From NCBI RefSeq assembly GCF_000959445.1, contig NZ_CP009630.1, positions 62,001-126,000 of the forward strand: a DNA stretch of 64,000 bases, written 5' to 3'. Position numbers and translations under genes: made by a program. The notes beneath the pieces are model-generated. The model was not told the DNA's origin. It made no database searches and was given only the letters and a program-made list of their open reading frames with translations. Every line of letters starts with the position of its first letter. Position 1 is the stretch's first letter. Below are positions 27,143 through 35,246 of the stretch, piece by piece. This DNA is from Burkholderia vietnamiensis LMG 10929. GTDB lineage: Bacteria > Pseudomonadota > Gammaproteobacteria > Burkholderiales > Burkholderiaceae.

Positions 27143-27467
27143 GTGCGTCGCGTGGCCGCGCGACGGCGTCGCACGCGATGCGGATCGCATCGTCGTCATG
27201 GCCGGCGGCCGACAGCTCGCCCAGCGTCGGCGTCGCGCATGCGCGTTCGAGCAGCACCGCGTCGCGATCGTGCAGCCATACCCGCGCGGCGCCGTTGCCG
27301 TTCCACCACGTCATCAGCGCGTTGCCGCGCCGCTCTTCGTCGCAGGTCGCGACCTTCAGCATCGCGGGCTGCGCATGCCGGGTGACCGGCAGCACGCCGC
27401 CGCTCGCGCTGAGGATCGGGCCGCCGTCGGGAACGAGATCCCATCGGCGCAGATAAGTGTCGAACAT
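27143..27467 (-). pseudogene. Truncated APH(6)/hydroxyurea-type kinase gene (N-terminal fragment)
   Basis: The first 108 codons from ATG 27467 read as the N-lobe of an aminoglycoside 6-phosphotransferase (StrB)/hydroxyurea kinase-like protein: DGGPILSASGGVLPVTR, then PAMLKV with the ATP-binding lysine, EERRGNALMTWWNGNGAAR, and DAVLLERA. Family members have about 270-300 residues. Here homology stops near the IACDAVARP segment, and the frame then runs antisense through the neighbouring terminator and the end of the aminohydrolase gene. The catalytic HGDxxxxN loop and the DFG-like Asp are absent. The fragment cannot encode an active kinase; it is a remnant, probably from a deletion. Confidence 0.72.
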
Positions 27468-27553
27468 GCAGACGATGGTACAGGCGAAGCCGCCCGCGCG
27501 CAGGGCGCGGCGCCCGGGGCTGAGGCCCGTGCATCGGCCTTTCCTAAATAAAA

Positions 27554-27578
27554 TTTAGCCAGTCAAAGTTTGGCTAAA
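27554..27578. promoter_or_regulatory. AT-rich inverted repeat, operator-like
   Basis: A perfect dyad TTTAGCCA-N9-TGGCTAAA lies in an AT-rich pocket between the broken kinase (start 27467, leftward) and a small hypothetical gene (start 27681, rightward). No T-run fits a terminator on either strand. Size and symmetry suggest a dimeric repressor site, but no regulator gene is adjacent. Confidence 0.45.
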
Positions 27579-27680
27579 GAATGTTCCGGTATCGCGGCAT
27601 CCCTTCGACAATGCGCGCGTTTCGCGATCGACGAACGCCGCTGCGGCGCGCGCGGTCGCCCCATCGAATCAGGAGCCTGC

Positions 27681-28055
27681 ATGATCCATCGCACCGCCGA
27701 CCCATCGTCGCGACCACGAGTGTGTGCGGCATTGCCGCGCCGCTGTGTTCGGCGCATCCCGCTCGCGGTGACCGTCTCGCCCGACTACTACATGAAGACT
27801 ACCGACGACGGAACCCTATCGGTGGCCGTGAAGCCGCCGCGCATGGCGCGCGTCGACCGACGCGATTTCGCCCATGCCCGATCCGCGCGCAGTACGCGCA
27901 GCGAAGACTTCGCGCCTTTGATCCGCCGCGTCGTCGCGCTCGGCGCTTCGGGAACCATCGAGCGCCACGCGCAACGCAAGCCGGCAACGCCGCTGCCCGC
28001 GATCGACGCAGCCGGGCGCGCGCGTGTGCGCGGCCTGTTTCGTATCGAAAGCTGA
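27681..28055 (+). CDS. Small hypothetical protein
   Basis: A 124-residue unrecognised protein. ATG 27681 is preceded by AGGAG at a six-base spacing, and the stop is 10 bp before the TRIC-channel gene, so the two may be co-transcribed. It is rich in Arg (IHRTADPSSRPR, RRDFAHARSARSTR) with no signal peptide or membrane helix. The segment TVSPDYYMKTTDDGTLSVAVKPP looks like folded protein rather than shadow. Coding status is moderately supported by the ribosome site and codon use. Confidence 0.5.
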   Translation: MIHRTADPSSRPRVCAALPRRCVRRIPLAVTVSPDYYMKTTDDGTLSVAVKPPRMARVDRRDFAHARSARSTRSEDFAPLIRRVVALGASGTIERHAQRKPATPLPAIDAAGRARVRGLFRIES

Positions 28056-28065
28056 GGCGAGCACG

Positions 28066-28677
28066 ATGCATACGCTATATCTGATTGCGATCGTTGCGGA
28101 AGCGATGTCGGGCGCGCTGATGGGCATGCGGCGCGGGATGGACCGGTTCGGCCTCGCGCTGGTCGGCGCGGTGACGGCGCTCGGCGGCGGCACCGTGCGC
28201 GACGTGCTGCTCGGACACTATCCGCTCGGCTGGATCGCGCATCCGGCCTATCTGCTGATCACGCTCGCGGCCGCGACCGCCGCGTCGTGGGCTGCGCGGC
28301 ACCTGTCACGGATGAAGACGCTGTTCGTGACCGTCGACGCGATCGGCCTCGCGGCGTTCACGATCATCGGCTGCGACATCGGCGCGTCGACCGGCGCGGC
28401 GCCGATCATCGTCGTGCTGGCAGGTGCGATCACCGGCGTGTGCGGCGGGATGCTGCGCGACCTGCTGTGCAACGAGATGCCGCTGGTCCTGCGCGACGAA
28501 CTGTACGCGAGCGTCGCATTGTTCACGGGCGGGTTGTACGTCGGCATGCAGTATCTGGGTATCGGCGCGGGGCCGGCGACGATCGTCGCGCTCGTGGCAG
28601 GCTTCGCGACGCGGATGCTCGCCGTGCGACTCGGATGGAAATTGCGGACTTTCGCCGTCGCGGATGTCGAGCGCTGA
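28066..28677 (+). CDS. TRIC-type (UPF0126/YicG-like) membrane cation channel
   Basis: A 203-residue membrane protein with seven helices arranged as a tandem repeat. It carries the two conserved signatures GGGTVRDVLLG (residues 46-56) and CGGMLRDLLCNEMP (126-139). This is the bacterial trimeric intracellular cation channel family, thought to conduct potassium and similar ions. ATG 28066 is 10 bp after the preceding small gene. Confidence 0.92.
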   Translation: MHTLYLIAIVAEAMSGALMGMRRGMDRFGLALVGAVTALGGGTVRDVLLGHYPLGWIAHPAYLLITLAAATAASWAARHLSRMKTLFVTVDAIGLAAFTIIGCDIGASTGAAPIIVVLAGAITGVCGGMLRDLLCNEMPLVLRDELYASVALFTGGLYVGMQYLGIGAGPATIVALVAGFATRMLAVRLGWKLRTFAVADVER

Positions 28678-29161
28678 GCAATCGTGCCGGCGCGAACCTT
28701 GGCGCGCTGCTCGGGCAGCGGGGCTGACACGCGGAGATGCGGCGCGCTGGTGGTGCCGGTCGTGCCGGTCACACGCCGGAGCCTGAATACGGGGAGGGCA
28801 TGGCGAGCGCCCTGGACATGCGGTCATCGACGCAACAAGCGGCGAACGATGGCCTACATCGCTACAGATGAGGAGCGTTCACGACAAATGGACGGAAAAC
28901 GGCCGATTCGCCGGCGTGCTGCATAGGCGGCGGGGTTCGCTTGGCTCGCACCGGCAACCCGGCAACCCGGCAACCCGGCGGACCGGGGGCCGGCAAACCG
29001 GGAGAACGGGGAGAACGAGGCGAACGAGGCGAACCGGGCGAACCGGGCGAACCGGGCGAACCGGGCGAACCGGGCGAACCGGGCGAACCGGCGAACCGGC
29101 GAACCCGCCCCCGCGGCCCAACCGCCCCGCACGAAGCCTGCCCCAGCATCCGCCCGCCCCA
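28678..29161. other. 484-bp intergenic region containing a minisatellite
   Basis: Apart from the 9-bp tandem repeat listed next, no gene or terminator is clear. A plus-strand frame starting TTG 28941 would translate into G-E-P repeats but has no signal peptide or credible start. Confidence 0.5.
29013..29108. repeat. 9-bp tandem repeat (minisatellite), GAACCGGGC unit
   Basis: Six perfect copies of GAACCGGGC (29031-29084) are preceded by two diverged copies (GAACGAGGC, 29013-29030) and followed by two 8-base copies (GAACCGGC). A second short array of GGCAACCC units lies at about 28953-28978. Arrays like this vary in copy number by slippage. Confidence 0.9.
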
Positions 29162-29389
29162 CTACGCCAACGATTCGATCCGAATCAACAGGTTGCGCGC
29201 ATGCGCGATGAACGCCTCGTGCGTCGCACGATCCCCATGACCTTCGAACCCGCCTTGCTCGGCGAACGCGAGCTGCTCCGCATAGAGATCGACGACGGCG
29301 CTGCGTGTATCCGGCGGCAGCGCGCGAATCATCGAAACGAGCAGCAGCTCCTGCGCGCGCAACATGCCGGACAGCGATTGGGCGTTCAT
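29162..29389 (-). CDS. Small conserved hypothetical protein
   Basis: A 75-residue mostly helical protein (MNAQSLSGMLRAQELLLVSMIRALPP, ending ARNLLIRIESLA). ATG 29389 has GAGGAGG at six bases, a strong ribosome site. There is no membrane helix, signal peptide or known domain. It may be a short cytoplasmic helical-bundle protein. It stands 71 bp downstream of the DUF6232-type gene on the same strand and may be co-transcribed. Confidence 0.72.
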   Translation of the reverse strand: MNAQSLSGMLRAQELLLVSMIRALPPDTRSAVVDLYAEQLAFAEQGGFEGHGDRATHEAFIAHARNLLIRIESLA

Positions 29390-29460
29390 GCCGACCTCCT
29401 CGAACGATGCGGCGGCGTGCCGCTCGTTTCATAGTAGGCGCTCGGCGCGCCCAACGGAAA

Positions 29461-29844
29461 TCAGCCGGCGGCCGTGGCGGCGCGTGCGTCGCGCACCGTG
29501 CGGGCGACGCGCTCGACGAATTCGACATCGACGCTCGACAGCGCTTCGCGCTTGCCGTCGGGCGTCTCGACCATCAGCCGGTACGTGACGTCCTGCGTGG
29601 TCCAGGCGAGATAGCCGACCACGACCAGCATCACGCCGACCACCAGCGCGGCGCTCGATGCGCCGATACCGCCGGCCACGGCGACGGCCGCGCCGATCAG
29701 CGAGATCAGCCACGGTACGAGACGATTTTTCGGAATCTTGACGACGTCGACGTTGCGAATGTCACGCAGCGGAAAGACCTGCCCGGCGGCCGACAGGCCG
29801 TTGCGCGTGATCGTCACGCCGCGTTCGTTGAATGCGTTTTCCAT
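29461..29844 (-). CDS. DUF6232-like membrane protein
   Basis: A 127-residue protein. The N-terminus GVTITRNGLSAAGQVFPLRDIRNVDVVKIPKNR is the DUF6232 type, a short PH-like start. Two membrane helices follow (residues 42-60 and 64-81), then a soluble C-terminal tail. Function unknown. ATG 29844 gives the family N-terminus; the frame is open further but without good starts. Confidence 0.78.
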   Translation of the reverse strand: MENAFNERGVTITRNGLSAAGQVFPLRDIRNVDVVKIPKNRLVPWLISLIGAAVAVAGGIGASSAALVVGVMLVVVGYLAWTTQDVTYRLMVETPDGKREALSSVDVEFVERVARTVRDARAATAAG

Positions 29845-29953
29845 CGTGTGTTGCGTGGACGAAAACGCGCAGCGTAGCAGACTTCGCTGCCCCGTCAAAC
29901 GGGACCGAGTGCCGCACGACCCAAGCGCGCGGCGCAACCGGCCTCGGCGGGCG

Positions 29954-30214
29954 TCAGAACTGCAGCCGGCCGTCGCCGTACAGGCGGCCCGGCACGTGCG
30001 ACGCGACGACTTCGGCGATCTGTTCGTCGGTCGATTCGGCCGGCACGATCTGGCGCCGCGCGGGCGCGTCGAGGTGCATCGTCCATTCGACGAGCCGGTA
30101 CGGGCGACCCCACGGCCGCAGCATTTCCACCGACACGCGGCAGCTCTGGACCGGGAGCGAATGCTGGCGCGTCAGAATCGCGTGCAGATGGCTGAAAACG
30201 GTATCTTCGATCAT
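29954..30214 (-). CDS. Small conserved hypothetical protein
   Basis: An 86-residue protein (MIEDTVFSHLHAILTRQHSLPV... GRLYGDGRLQF). GGAGG lies five bases before ATG 30214; a second ATG directly upstream is too close to the ribosome site. No family is recognised. Composition and the ribosome site support coding. Confidence 0.62.
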   Translation of the reverse strand: MIEDTVFSHLHAILTRQHSLPVQSCRVSVEMLRPWGRPYRLVEWTMHLDAPARRQIVPAESTDEQIAEVVASHVPGRLYGDGRLQF

Positions 30215-30269
30215 CATGGCCTCCGATCCTGTCTTGTGAGCAGTTGCTGGCGGTGCCGTAGTGGTTCTC

Positions 30270-30300
30270 AAAAAAAAGAAGCCGCCGATGCTCAGGCGGC
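30270..30300 (-). terminator. Second terminator downstream of the porin gene
   Basis: On the minus strand GCCGCC-N8-GGCGGC (30281-30300) is followed by TTCTTTTTTT. It backs up the stronger terminator at 30361-30386. Confidence 0.7.
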
Positions 30301-30358
30301 CAACAGGGGGGGTGAGAGCATCCTCTCAGCCCAGAATTAAGCGAAACTTAAAAGCGCA

Positions 30359-30386
30359 TAAAAAAGCGCCCCGCACGCGGGGCGCT
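30359..30386 (-). terminator. Rho-independent terminator of the porin gene
   Basis: A 9-bp stem AGCGCCCCG / CGGGGCGCT (30365-30373, 30378-30386) with a four-base loop and a T-run on the minus strand, 48 bp past the porin stop. Confidence 0.92.
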
Positions 30387-30433
30387 GCTTGCCGGCGGGG
30401 TCCGCGAACCGCGCGGACCGTCGGCCGGGTGCC

Positions 30434-31591
30434 TTAGAACTTGTGGCGGATACCGACGCGCACCGCGAGCTGGTTCTGCGAGTTCGTGCCCGACGTGCCG
30501 AAGTAGCTGCTCGTGCTCGAGCCGATCGCCGCTTGCGCGCCGTCGCCCGACGCGTCCTGGTAGATCACCAGGCCATACACGTCCGTACGCTTGCTGAGCG
30601 CGTAGTCGAGCGCGAGGTTGCCCTGGTTCCAGTGAGCCGAGCCGCCGTTGCGCGTCGCGTTCGTGTACGTATAGCCCGCCGCTGCCGACAGCGCCGGCGT
30701 GAATGCATACTTCAGGCCGCCTTCATATGCGTTGAAGAACGTGCCGCCCGCGCCCGAGATCGTCGAGAACTGCGTACGCGTCCACAGCAGCCATGCCGTT
30801 GCCGGGCCCCACACGTAGCGGCCGCCCACGCCGTAGGTGCGCAGGTCGCGGATGTTCGACAGCGCGAGGTTCGCGATCGTCGTCGAGAACGCCGGCGCCG
30901 ACTGGCTCGGGTAACGGATGTCCGTGTAGGCCGCACCGATCGCGAACGGGCCGTTCGCATAGTTCATGCCGAAGCTGTAGGCACGCGACGAGCCGCCCGT
31001 GTTCGTGGTGCCCGTGCCCGGTGCGCCCGCGAAGTCGGTCGAGTTCGAGAAGCCGTACAACGCGCCGAACGTGAAGCCCGAGTAGTTCGCACTCTGGAAC
31101 TTCACGGCGTTGTTGATGCGGCTCGACGTGAGCTGGTCGACGTCGTTGACGTGGTACGCGTAGTTGCCCGCGACCGTGTTGCCGCCCGTCGAGTAGGACG
31201 AGCCGAGGATGTCGGTCGAGAACGAATACTGACGGCCGAACGTCAGCGTGCCGTACTGCGTCTGGCTCAGGCCGACGTAAGCCTGGCGGCCGAACATCGC
31301 GCCGCCCTGACCGGCCGCGCCGGTGCCGACGCTGAAGCCGTTTTCGAGCACGAAGATCGCCTTCAGGCCGCCGCCCAGGTCTTCCGTGCCGCGCAGGCCC
31401 CAGCGGCTGCCTTGCGCGATGCCGTCGTCGAACTTGAACAGCTTGCTGCCGGCCGCGGTCGAGCTCTTGGTGCTGTGGTTCACGTAGCTGATGCCGGCGT
31501 CGATCACGCCGTACAGCGTGACGCTGCTTTGCGCGTGGGCGGTACCGGCCGTTGCTGCCAGGATGGCGATGGTCAACAGTTTCTTGTTCAA
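30434..31591 (-). CDS. Outer-membrane general porin (OmpC-like, Burkholderia type)
   Basis: A 385-residue porin. The signal peptide is MNKKLLTIAILAATAGTAHA (cleavage after AHA, 20). The mature start QSSVTLYGVIDAGI and the end LAVRVGIRHKF with terminal Phe are hallmarks of 16-stranded proteobacterial porins. The Gly/Tyr-rich alternating strands and GLRGTEDLGGGLKAIF (plug region) fit. GGAGAAT lies upstream of ATG 31591. It forms trimeric channels in the outer membrane. Tandem terminators and a monocistronic layout suggest high expression. Confidence 0.95.
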   Translation of the reverse strand: MNKKLLTIAILAATAGTAHAQSSVTLYGVIDAGISYVNHSTKSSTAAGSKLFKFDDGIAQGSRWGLRGTEDLGGGLKAIFVLENGFSVGTGAAGQGGAMFGRQAYVGLSQTQYGTLTFGRQYSFSTDILGSSYSTGGNTVAGNYAYHVNDVDQLTSSRINNAVKFQSANYSGFTFGALYGFSNSTDFAGAPGTGTTNTGGSSRAYSFGMNYANGPFAIGAAYTDIRYPSQSAPAFSTTIANLALSNIRDLRTYGVGGRYVWGPATAWLLWTRTQFSTISGAGGTFFNAYEGGLKYAFTPALSAAAGYTYTNATRNGGSAHWNQGNLALDYALSKRTDVYGLVIYQDASGDGAQAAIGSSTSSYFGTSGTNSQNQLAVRVGIRHKF

Positions 31592-31893
31592 AGGATTCTC
31601 CGAGCGAGTAAAGGGCTTTTACAGTTGCGGCTCCGGCGCTCTCTATGGGCGCTCTCACGGACCGGCGGCAACTTTATCGACGGACCACTTAATGAATGTG
31701 ACAGCGTTGTCATCTGACGAATATGTGGTTCTGATGCCACAGTCGCTCCCGCGCGATCGCGCCACGGGTTATGCCGAACGCGCGCGTCATTCCATCGCTC
31801 TCCGGAATATGCACATGAAATAAGCTTGGTTGGTGCCGCTGCGCGGGCGTGCCACGATGCGCGCTCCATCACGAAACGGGACAAGAGCACACC
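31592..31893. other. 302-bp divergent promoter region between porin and MetQ-like genes
   Basis: No gene is supported. It is AT-richer than its surroundings near 31680-31740, as expected for a strong porin promoter. No specific operator could be assigned. Confidence 0.5.
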
Positions 31894-32700
31894 ATGCGAC
31901 GTTCGATCCTGACCGGCCTCGGCGCGCTTGCCGCGGCGCTGGCCTTTGCCTCATCCGGCGCGCACGCCGATTCGCAGACCTTGAAGATCGGCACGATGAG
32001 CGGCCCCGATGCGCAGATCTGGAGCGAGGTGACCAAAGTCGCCGCACGCGAGGGCCTCGCGATCAAGGTGATCGAGTTCAACGACTACGTGCAGCCGAAC
32101 GCGGCGCTCGACGCCGGCGACCTCGACGCGAACGGCTTCCAGCACCAGCCGTTTCTCGACAGCCAGATCAAGCAGCGCGGCTACCGGATCGTCAACGTCG
32201 GGCTCACCTACACCGCGCCGATGGGCTTCTATTCGAAGAAGCTGAAATCGCTGAAGGACTTGCCGGCAGGTGGGAAGGTCGGCATCCAGAACGATCCGTC
32301 GAACGGCAACCGCGCGTTGCTGTTGCTGCAGAAGTACGGGGTGATCAAGCTGAAGCCGGGCGTCGGCACGAACGGCGTCAACGCGACGCCGCTCGACGTC
32401 GCCGAGAATCCGAAGAAAATCAGGATCGTCGAGCTCGATGCCGCGCAACTGCCGCGCGCGCTGCCCGACCTCGATGCCGCGTCGATCAACACCGACTATG
32501 CAGTGAAGGCCGGGCTCACGCCGGTGAAGGACGCGATCGCGATCGAGGACCTGCGCGGCCCGTATGCGAACCTGATCGCGGTGCGCGCGCAGGACAAGGA
32601 CAAGCCGTGGGTGAAGAAGCTCGTCGCGGCCTATGAATCGGACGACGTGCGCAAGTTCATCGACCGGACCTTCGGCGGCGCGATCGTGCCGGCGTTCTGA
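31894..32700 (+). CDS. MetQ/NlpA-family periplasmic binding protein
   Basis: A 268-residue secreted protein. The signal peptide is MRRSILTGLGALAAALAFASSGAHA. The mature domain starts with LKIGTMSGPDAQIWSEV and has the NlpA signature phrases EFNDYVQPNAALDAGDLDANGFQHQPFLD and IQNDPSNGNRALLLLQ. There is no lipobox cysteine, so it is probably soluble. The family binds D/L-methionine or related amino acids. No permease or ATPase gene is adjacent, so it is an orphan binding protein here. Confidence 0.9.
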   Translation: MRRSILTGLGALAAALAFASSGAHADSQTLKIGTMSGPDAQIWSEVTKVAAREGLAIKVIEFNDYVQPNAALDAGDLDANGFQHQPFLDSQIKQRGYRIVNVGLTYTAPMGFYSKKLKSLKDLPAGGKVGIQNDPSNGNRALLLLQKYGVIKLKPGVGTNGVNATPLDVAENPKKIRIVELDAAQLPRALPDLDAASINTDYAVKAGLTPVKDAIAIEDLRGPYANLIAVRAQDKDKPWVKKLVAAYESDDVRKFIDRTFGGAIVPAF

Positions 32701-32702
32701 GC

Positions 32703-32735
32703 GTCGACAGCACGTCGACAGCACGTCGACAGCAC
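32703..32735. repeat. Three tandem copies of an 11-bp unit (GTCGACAGCAC)
   Basis: Three perfect copies sit directly after the stop codon of the MetQ-like gene (32700), each containing a GTCGAC palindrome. A short tandem repeat, probably slippage-generated. Confidence 0.85.
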
Positions 32736-32795
32736 GTCGGCCGCTGCCGGGCCGCTGCGCCGGGGCATCGGTCGCATTCGCCTGAGCCGAAAAGC

Positions 32796-32821
32796 AAATC
32801 GCCCGCGCAAGCGGGCGATTT
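32796..32821. terminator. Bidirectional terminator between convergent genes
   Basis: Perfect 11-bp stem AAATCGCCCGC / GCGGGCGATTT with loop GCAA. The stem itself supplies short T-runs on both strands, so it can serve both the MetQ-like gene (+) and the desuccinylase-family gene (-). Confidence 0.82.
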
Positions 32822-32865
32822 CGTTGATGTTGATGCACGCGGCGATAGCGCCGCGGGCCGTTCGC

Positions 32866-33981
32866 TCAAGCAGACAGCAGCGAGCCGCTGCGGATCGGCG
32901 TCGCGCCGGCGATGCGCGCGACTTCCATTCCGGCGGTGGCGAACCGCACGACCTGCCGCGCGTACAGCACGCCCGACACGCTGCTCTTCAGCGTGATCAC
33001 GCGATCGGTCAGCGGATCGACGATGTCGGCCACTTCCTGGCCGGCCTCGATCCACGCGCCGACCGGTGTGCGGAACACGATCACGCCCGACACCGGCGCG
33101 ACCAGCGGATCGGTGCCCGCGAGCGGCGTGGCCGGGTGCGCGAGCGGCGGCAGCGGCGCCGGCGTGCCGTCGATCAAGCCGCGTTCGGTCAGATAGTCGA
33201 CGATCGCTTGCGCGTCGTGCTCGGCCAACTCGTACGACACGTCGCGTTCGCTGCGCAACTCGACCGTGACCGAGATCGCGCCGTTCGGGATCGGGAAGCG
33301 ATCGCCGAACCGGTCGCGCAGATCCGACCAGCAGAAGCTGTGGATTTCATCGAACGGATTGCCGACCGAATTCAGCGCCAGCAGCGACGCCTGCGCATTC
33401 AGATAGCGCGCCAGCGGCTCGACGTCCTGCCAGAGGTCGGGGTTCGTGTACAGGTGCATGACCGCGTCGTTGTCGCAGTGCAGGTCGAGCACGATGTCGG
33501 CGTCGAACGACAGCTTCTGCAGCGCGAGCCGCTGCGACTCCAGCTCGGTGCGCGGCTTCTGCTCGTCGAGCGCTTCGCGCATCGCGGTGCGCACCGCGGC
33601 GACGTTGCGCTGCGCGTCGCCCGTCAGCCGGCCTTCGATGCGCGGCAGCACGAGCGCGGCGAGATCGTGGAAATTGCGGTTGAAGTTCTGCATCGAGCCG
33701 AGCTCGAAGCGGCCCAGGTGATCGCCGAACACATGTTGCGCGAGGCCGATCGGGTTCGGCACCGGCACGATCACGACTTCGCCGCGCAGCTTGCCCGCCG
33801 TCTCGAGCGCGGCGATCTTGCGGCGCAGCAGCGTGGCGACCAGCATGCCGGGCAGTTCGTCCGCATGCAGCGACGACTGGATGTAGACCTTCTTGCCGCC
33901 GCGCGGGCCGTAGTGGAAGCTCGTGATCTGACGTTCGGTGCCGATGGCGGGGGAAATCAGCGGATGGGTCTGCGTTTGCAT
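32866..33981 (-). CDS. Succinylglutamate desuccinylase/aspartoacylase-family protein
   Basis: A 371-residue zinc carboxypeptidase-fold protein. Ligand motif QSSLHADELPG (H-x-x-E, residues about 37-42) and the third ligand in DIVLDLHCDND are both present, with NFNRNF typical of the AstE/ASPA family. After about residue 285 is a biotinyl/lipoyl-like beta domain (VSGVIVFRTPVGAWIEAGQEVADIVDP), which normal AstE lacks and which is common in the larger clade. The substrate is unknown. It is not in an ast operon, so use of the AstE name is not justified. Confidence 0.88.
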   Translation of the reverse strand: MQTQTHPLISPAIGTERQITSFHYGPRGGKKVYIQSSLHADELPGMLVATLLRRKIAALETAGKLRGEVVIVPVPNPIGLAQHVFGDHLGRFELGSMQNFNRNFHDLAALVLPRIEGRLTGDAQRNVAAVRTAMREALDEQKPRTELESQRLALQKLSFDADIVLDLHCDNDAVMHLYTNPDLWQDVEPLARYLNAQASLLALNSVGNPFDEIHSFCWSDLRDRFGDRFPIPNGAISVTVELRSERDVSYELAEHDAQAIVDYLTERGLIDGTPAPLPPLAHPATPLAGTDPLVAPVSGVIVFRTPVGAWIEAGQEVADIVDPLTDRVITLKSSVSGVLYARQVVRFATAGMEVARIAGATPIRSGSLLSA

Positions 33982-34176
33982 GATGGGGGAAGGCGGCGCA
34001 GCCGCGAATGATCCGGTATGCGTGGAAGGTCGATTGTACGTTGCCTTGCGCGAAGCTATCAAACCGCGTCGGCGGTATCGCGTTTTCCGTTGCGAATCAT
34101 CGGCTTGGCGCGAAAACAATCGCCCGCGGGGCGCGTCCCGCGCGAGCGTTCGCGCAGCCTTGCGCCGCGCCGGCGC

Positions 34177-34205
34177 AAAAAAAACGGGCTCCTTGCGGAG
34201 CCCGT
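34177..34205 (-). terminator. Rho-independent terminator of the ArgT-like gene
   Basis: A 9-bp stem ACGGGCTCC / GGAGCCCGT (34184-34192, 34197-34205), loop TTGC, followed on the minus strand by eight T residues. It is 32 bp past the stop codon. Confidence 0.92.
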
Positions 34206-34237
34206 CTGCGCGGCTGCAAAGCGCGCGTTGCGCGCTG

Positions 34238-35020
34238 TTACTTGCCGTACACGTCGAAATCGAAGTACTTCTTCGCAATCTTGTCGTACGTGCCGTCCTT
34301 GCGCATCGCGGCGATCGCGCCGTCGATCTTCGTCTTCAGGTCGGTGTCTTCCTTGCGCAGGCCGATGCCCGCGCCGTTGCCGAGCGTCTTCGGATCGTCG
34401 AGGTCCTTGCCTGCGAAATCGAAGCCGGCGCCGCGCGGCGTCTTCAGGAAGCCGATCTCGGCTTGCACGGCGTCCTGCAGCGCGCCGTTCAGGCGGCCCG
34501 AGATCAGGTCGGCGTAGACCTGGTCCTGGTTCTGATACGGGACGACGGTGACGCCCTTCGGCGCCCAGTACGTCTTCGCGTAGGTTTCCTGGATCGTGCC
34601 TTGCTCGACGCCGATCGTCTTGCCCTTCAGCGATTCGGCCGTCGGCAGCAGGCCCGCGCCCTTCTTCGTGACGAGGCGCGTCGGCGTGTTGAACAGCTTC
34701 GCCGAGAAGGCGATCTGTTCCTCGCGGGCCGGGGTCATCGACATCGACGACAGCACGCCGTCGAACTTGCGGGCCTTCAGCGCCGGGATCATCCCGTCGA
34801 AGTCGTTCTCGATCCACACGCATTTCGCGGCGATGCGGCGGCAGATCTCGTTGCCGAGGTCGACGTCGAAGCCGACCACCTTGCCGTCGGCGCCTTTCGA
34901 TTCGAAAGGCGGGTAGCTTGCGTCGACGCCGAAGCGTACGGTCGACCAGTCCTTCGCGTATGCAGTGCCGGCCGATACGGCCAGCAGGGCCACGGTCACA
35001 GCCGCAAGAATCTTTTTCAC
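34238..35020 (-). CDS. Polar amino-acid ABC transporter binding protein (Lys/Arg/Orn type)
   Basis: A 260-residue periplasmic binding protein starting at GTG 35020, six bases after GAGGAGT. The signal peptide is VKKILAAVTVALLAVSAGTAYA. The mature start is VRFGVDASYPPFESKGADGKVVGFDVDLGNEICRR, the family-3 solute-binding signature. SSMSMTPAREEQIAFS and the ArgT/HisJ-like GTIQETYA loop suggest a basic amino acid ligand. Permease and ATPase genes are not adjacent. Single gene with a strong terminator. Confidence 0.92.
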   Translation of the reverse strand: MKKILAAVTVALLAVSAGTAYAKDWSTVRFGVDASYPPFESKGADGKVVGFDVDLGNEICRRIAAKCVWIENDFDGMIPALKARKFDGVLSSMSMTPAREEQIAFSAKLFNTPTRLVTKKGAGLLPTAESLKGKTIGVEQGTIQETYAKTYWAPKGVTVVPYQNQDQVYADLISGRLNGALQDAVQAEIGFLKTPRGAGFDFAGKDLDDPKTLGNGAGIGLRKEDTDLKTKIDGAIAAMRKDGTYDKIAKKYFDFDVYGK

Positions 35021-35246
35021 TCGGTGACTCCTCGTTTTGTTCGATGGGTGCGCGGTTGTGCCGCGCCGTAAGCGTTCGCCCCGGCGCGGCTTCGCGTCGG
35101 ACGGTCCGTTTCGCATGCCCGATGCGGGCGCGCGACGTGCGCAAGATTATCAAGACAAAATACCGGCAGGGCGCCTAGGACATGCCCCGATACCGGCCCG
35201 GACGGCCGCGCTCGCGCGATGCGGCCGTTTCAAAGCAAGGAACGAT

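Noticed and set aside
28953..29108. CRISPR-like look of the repeat array
   Set aside because: Repeat unit is 9 bp with no spacers, so it is a minisatellite.
28941..29240. Collagen-like Gly-X-Y frame (99 codons) on the plus strand
   Set aside because: Starts at TTG with no ribosome site or signal peptide, and the repeat is explained by the 9-bp array. Kept only as a possible remnant in the findings.
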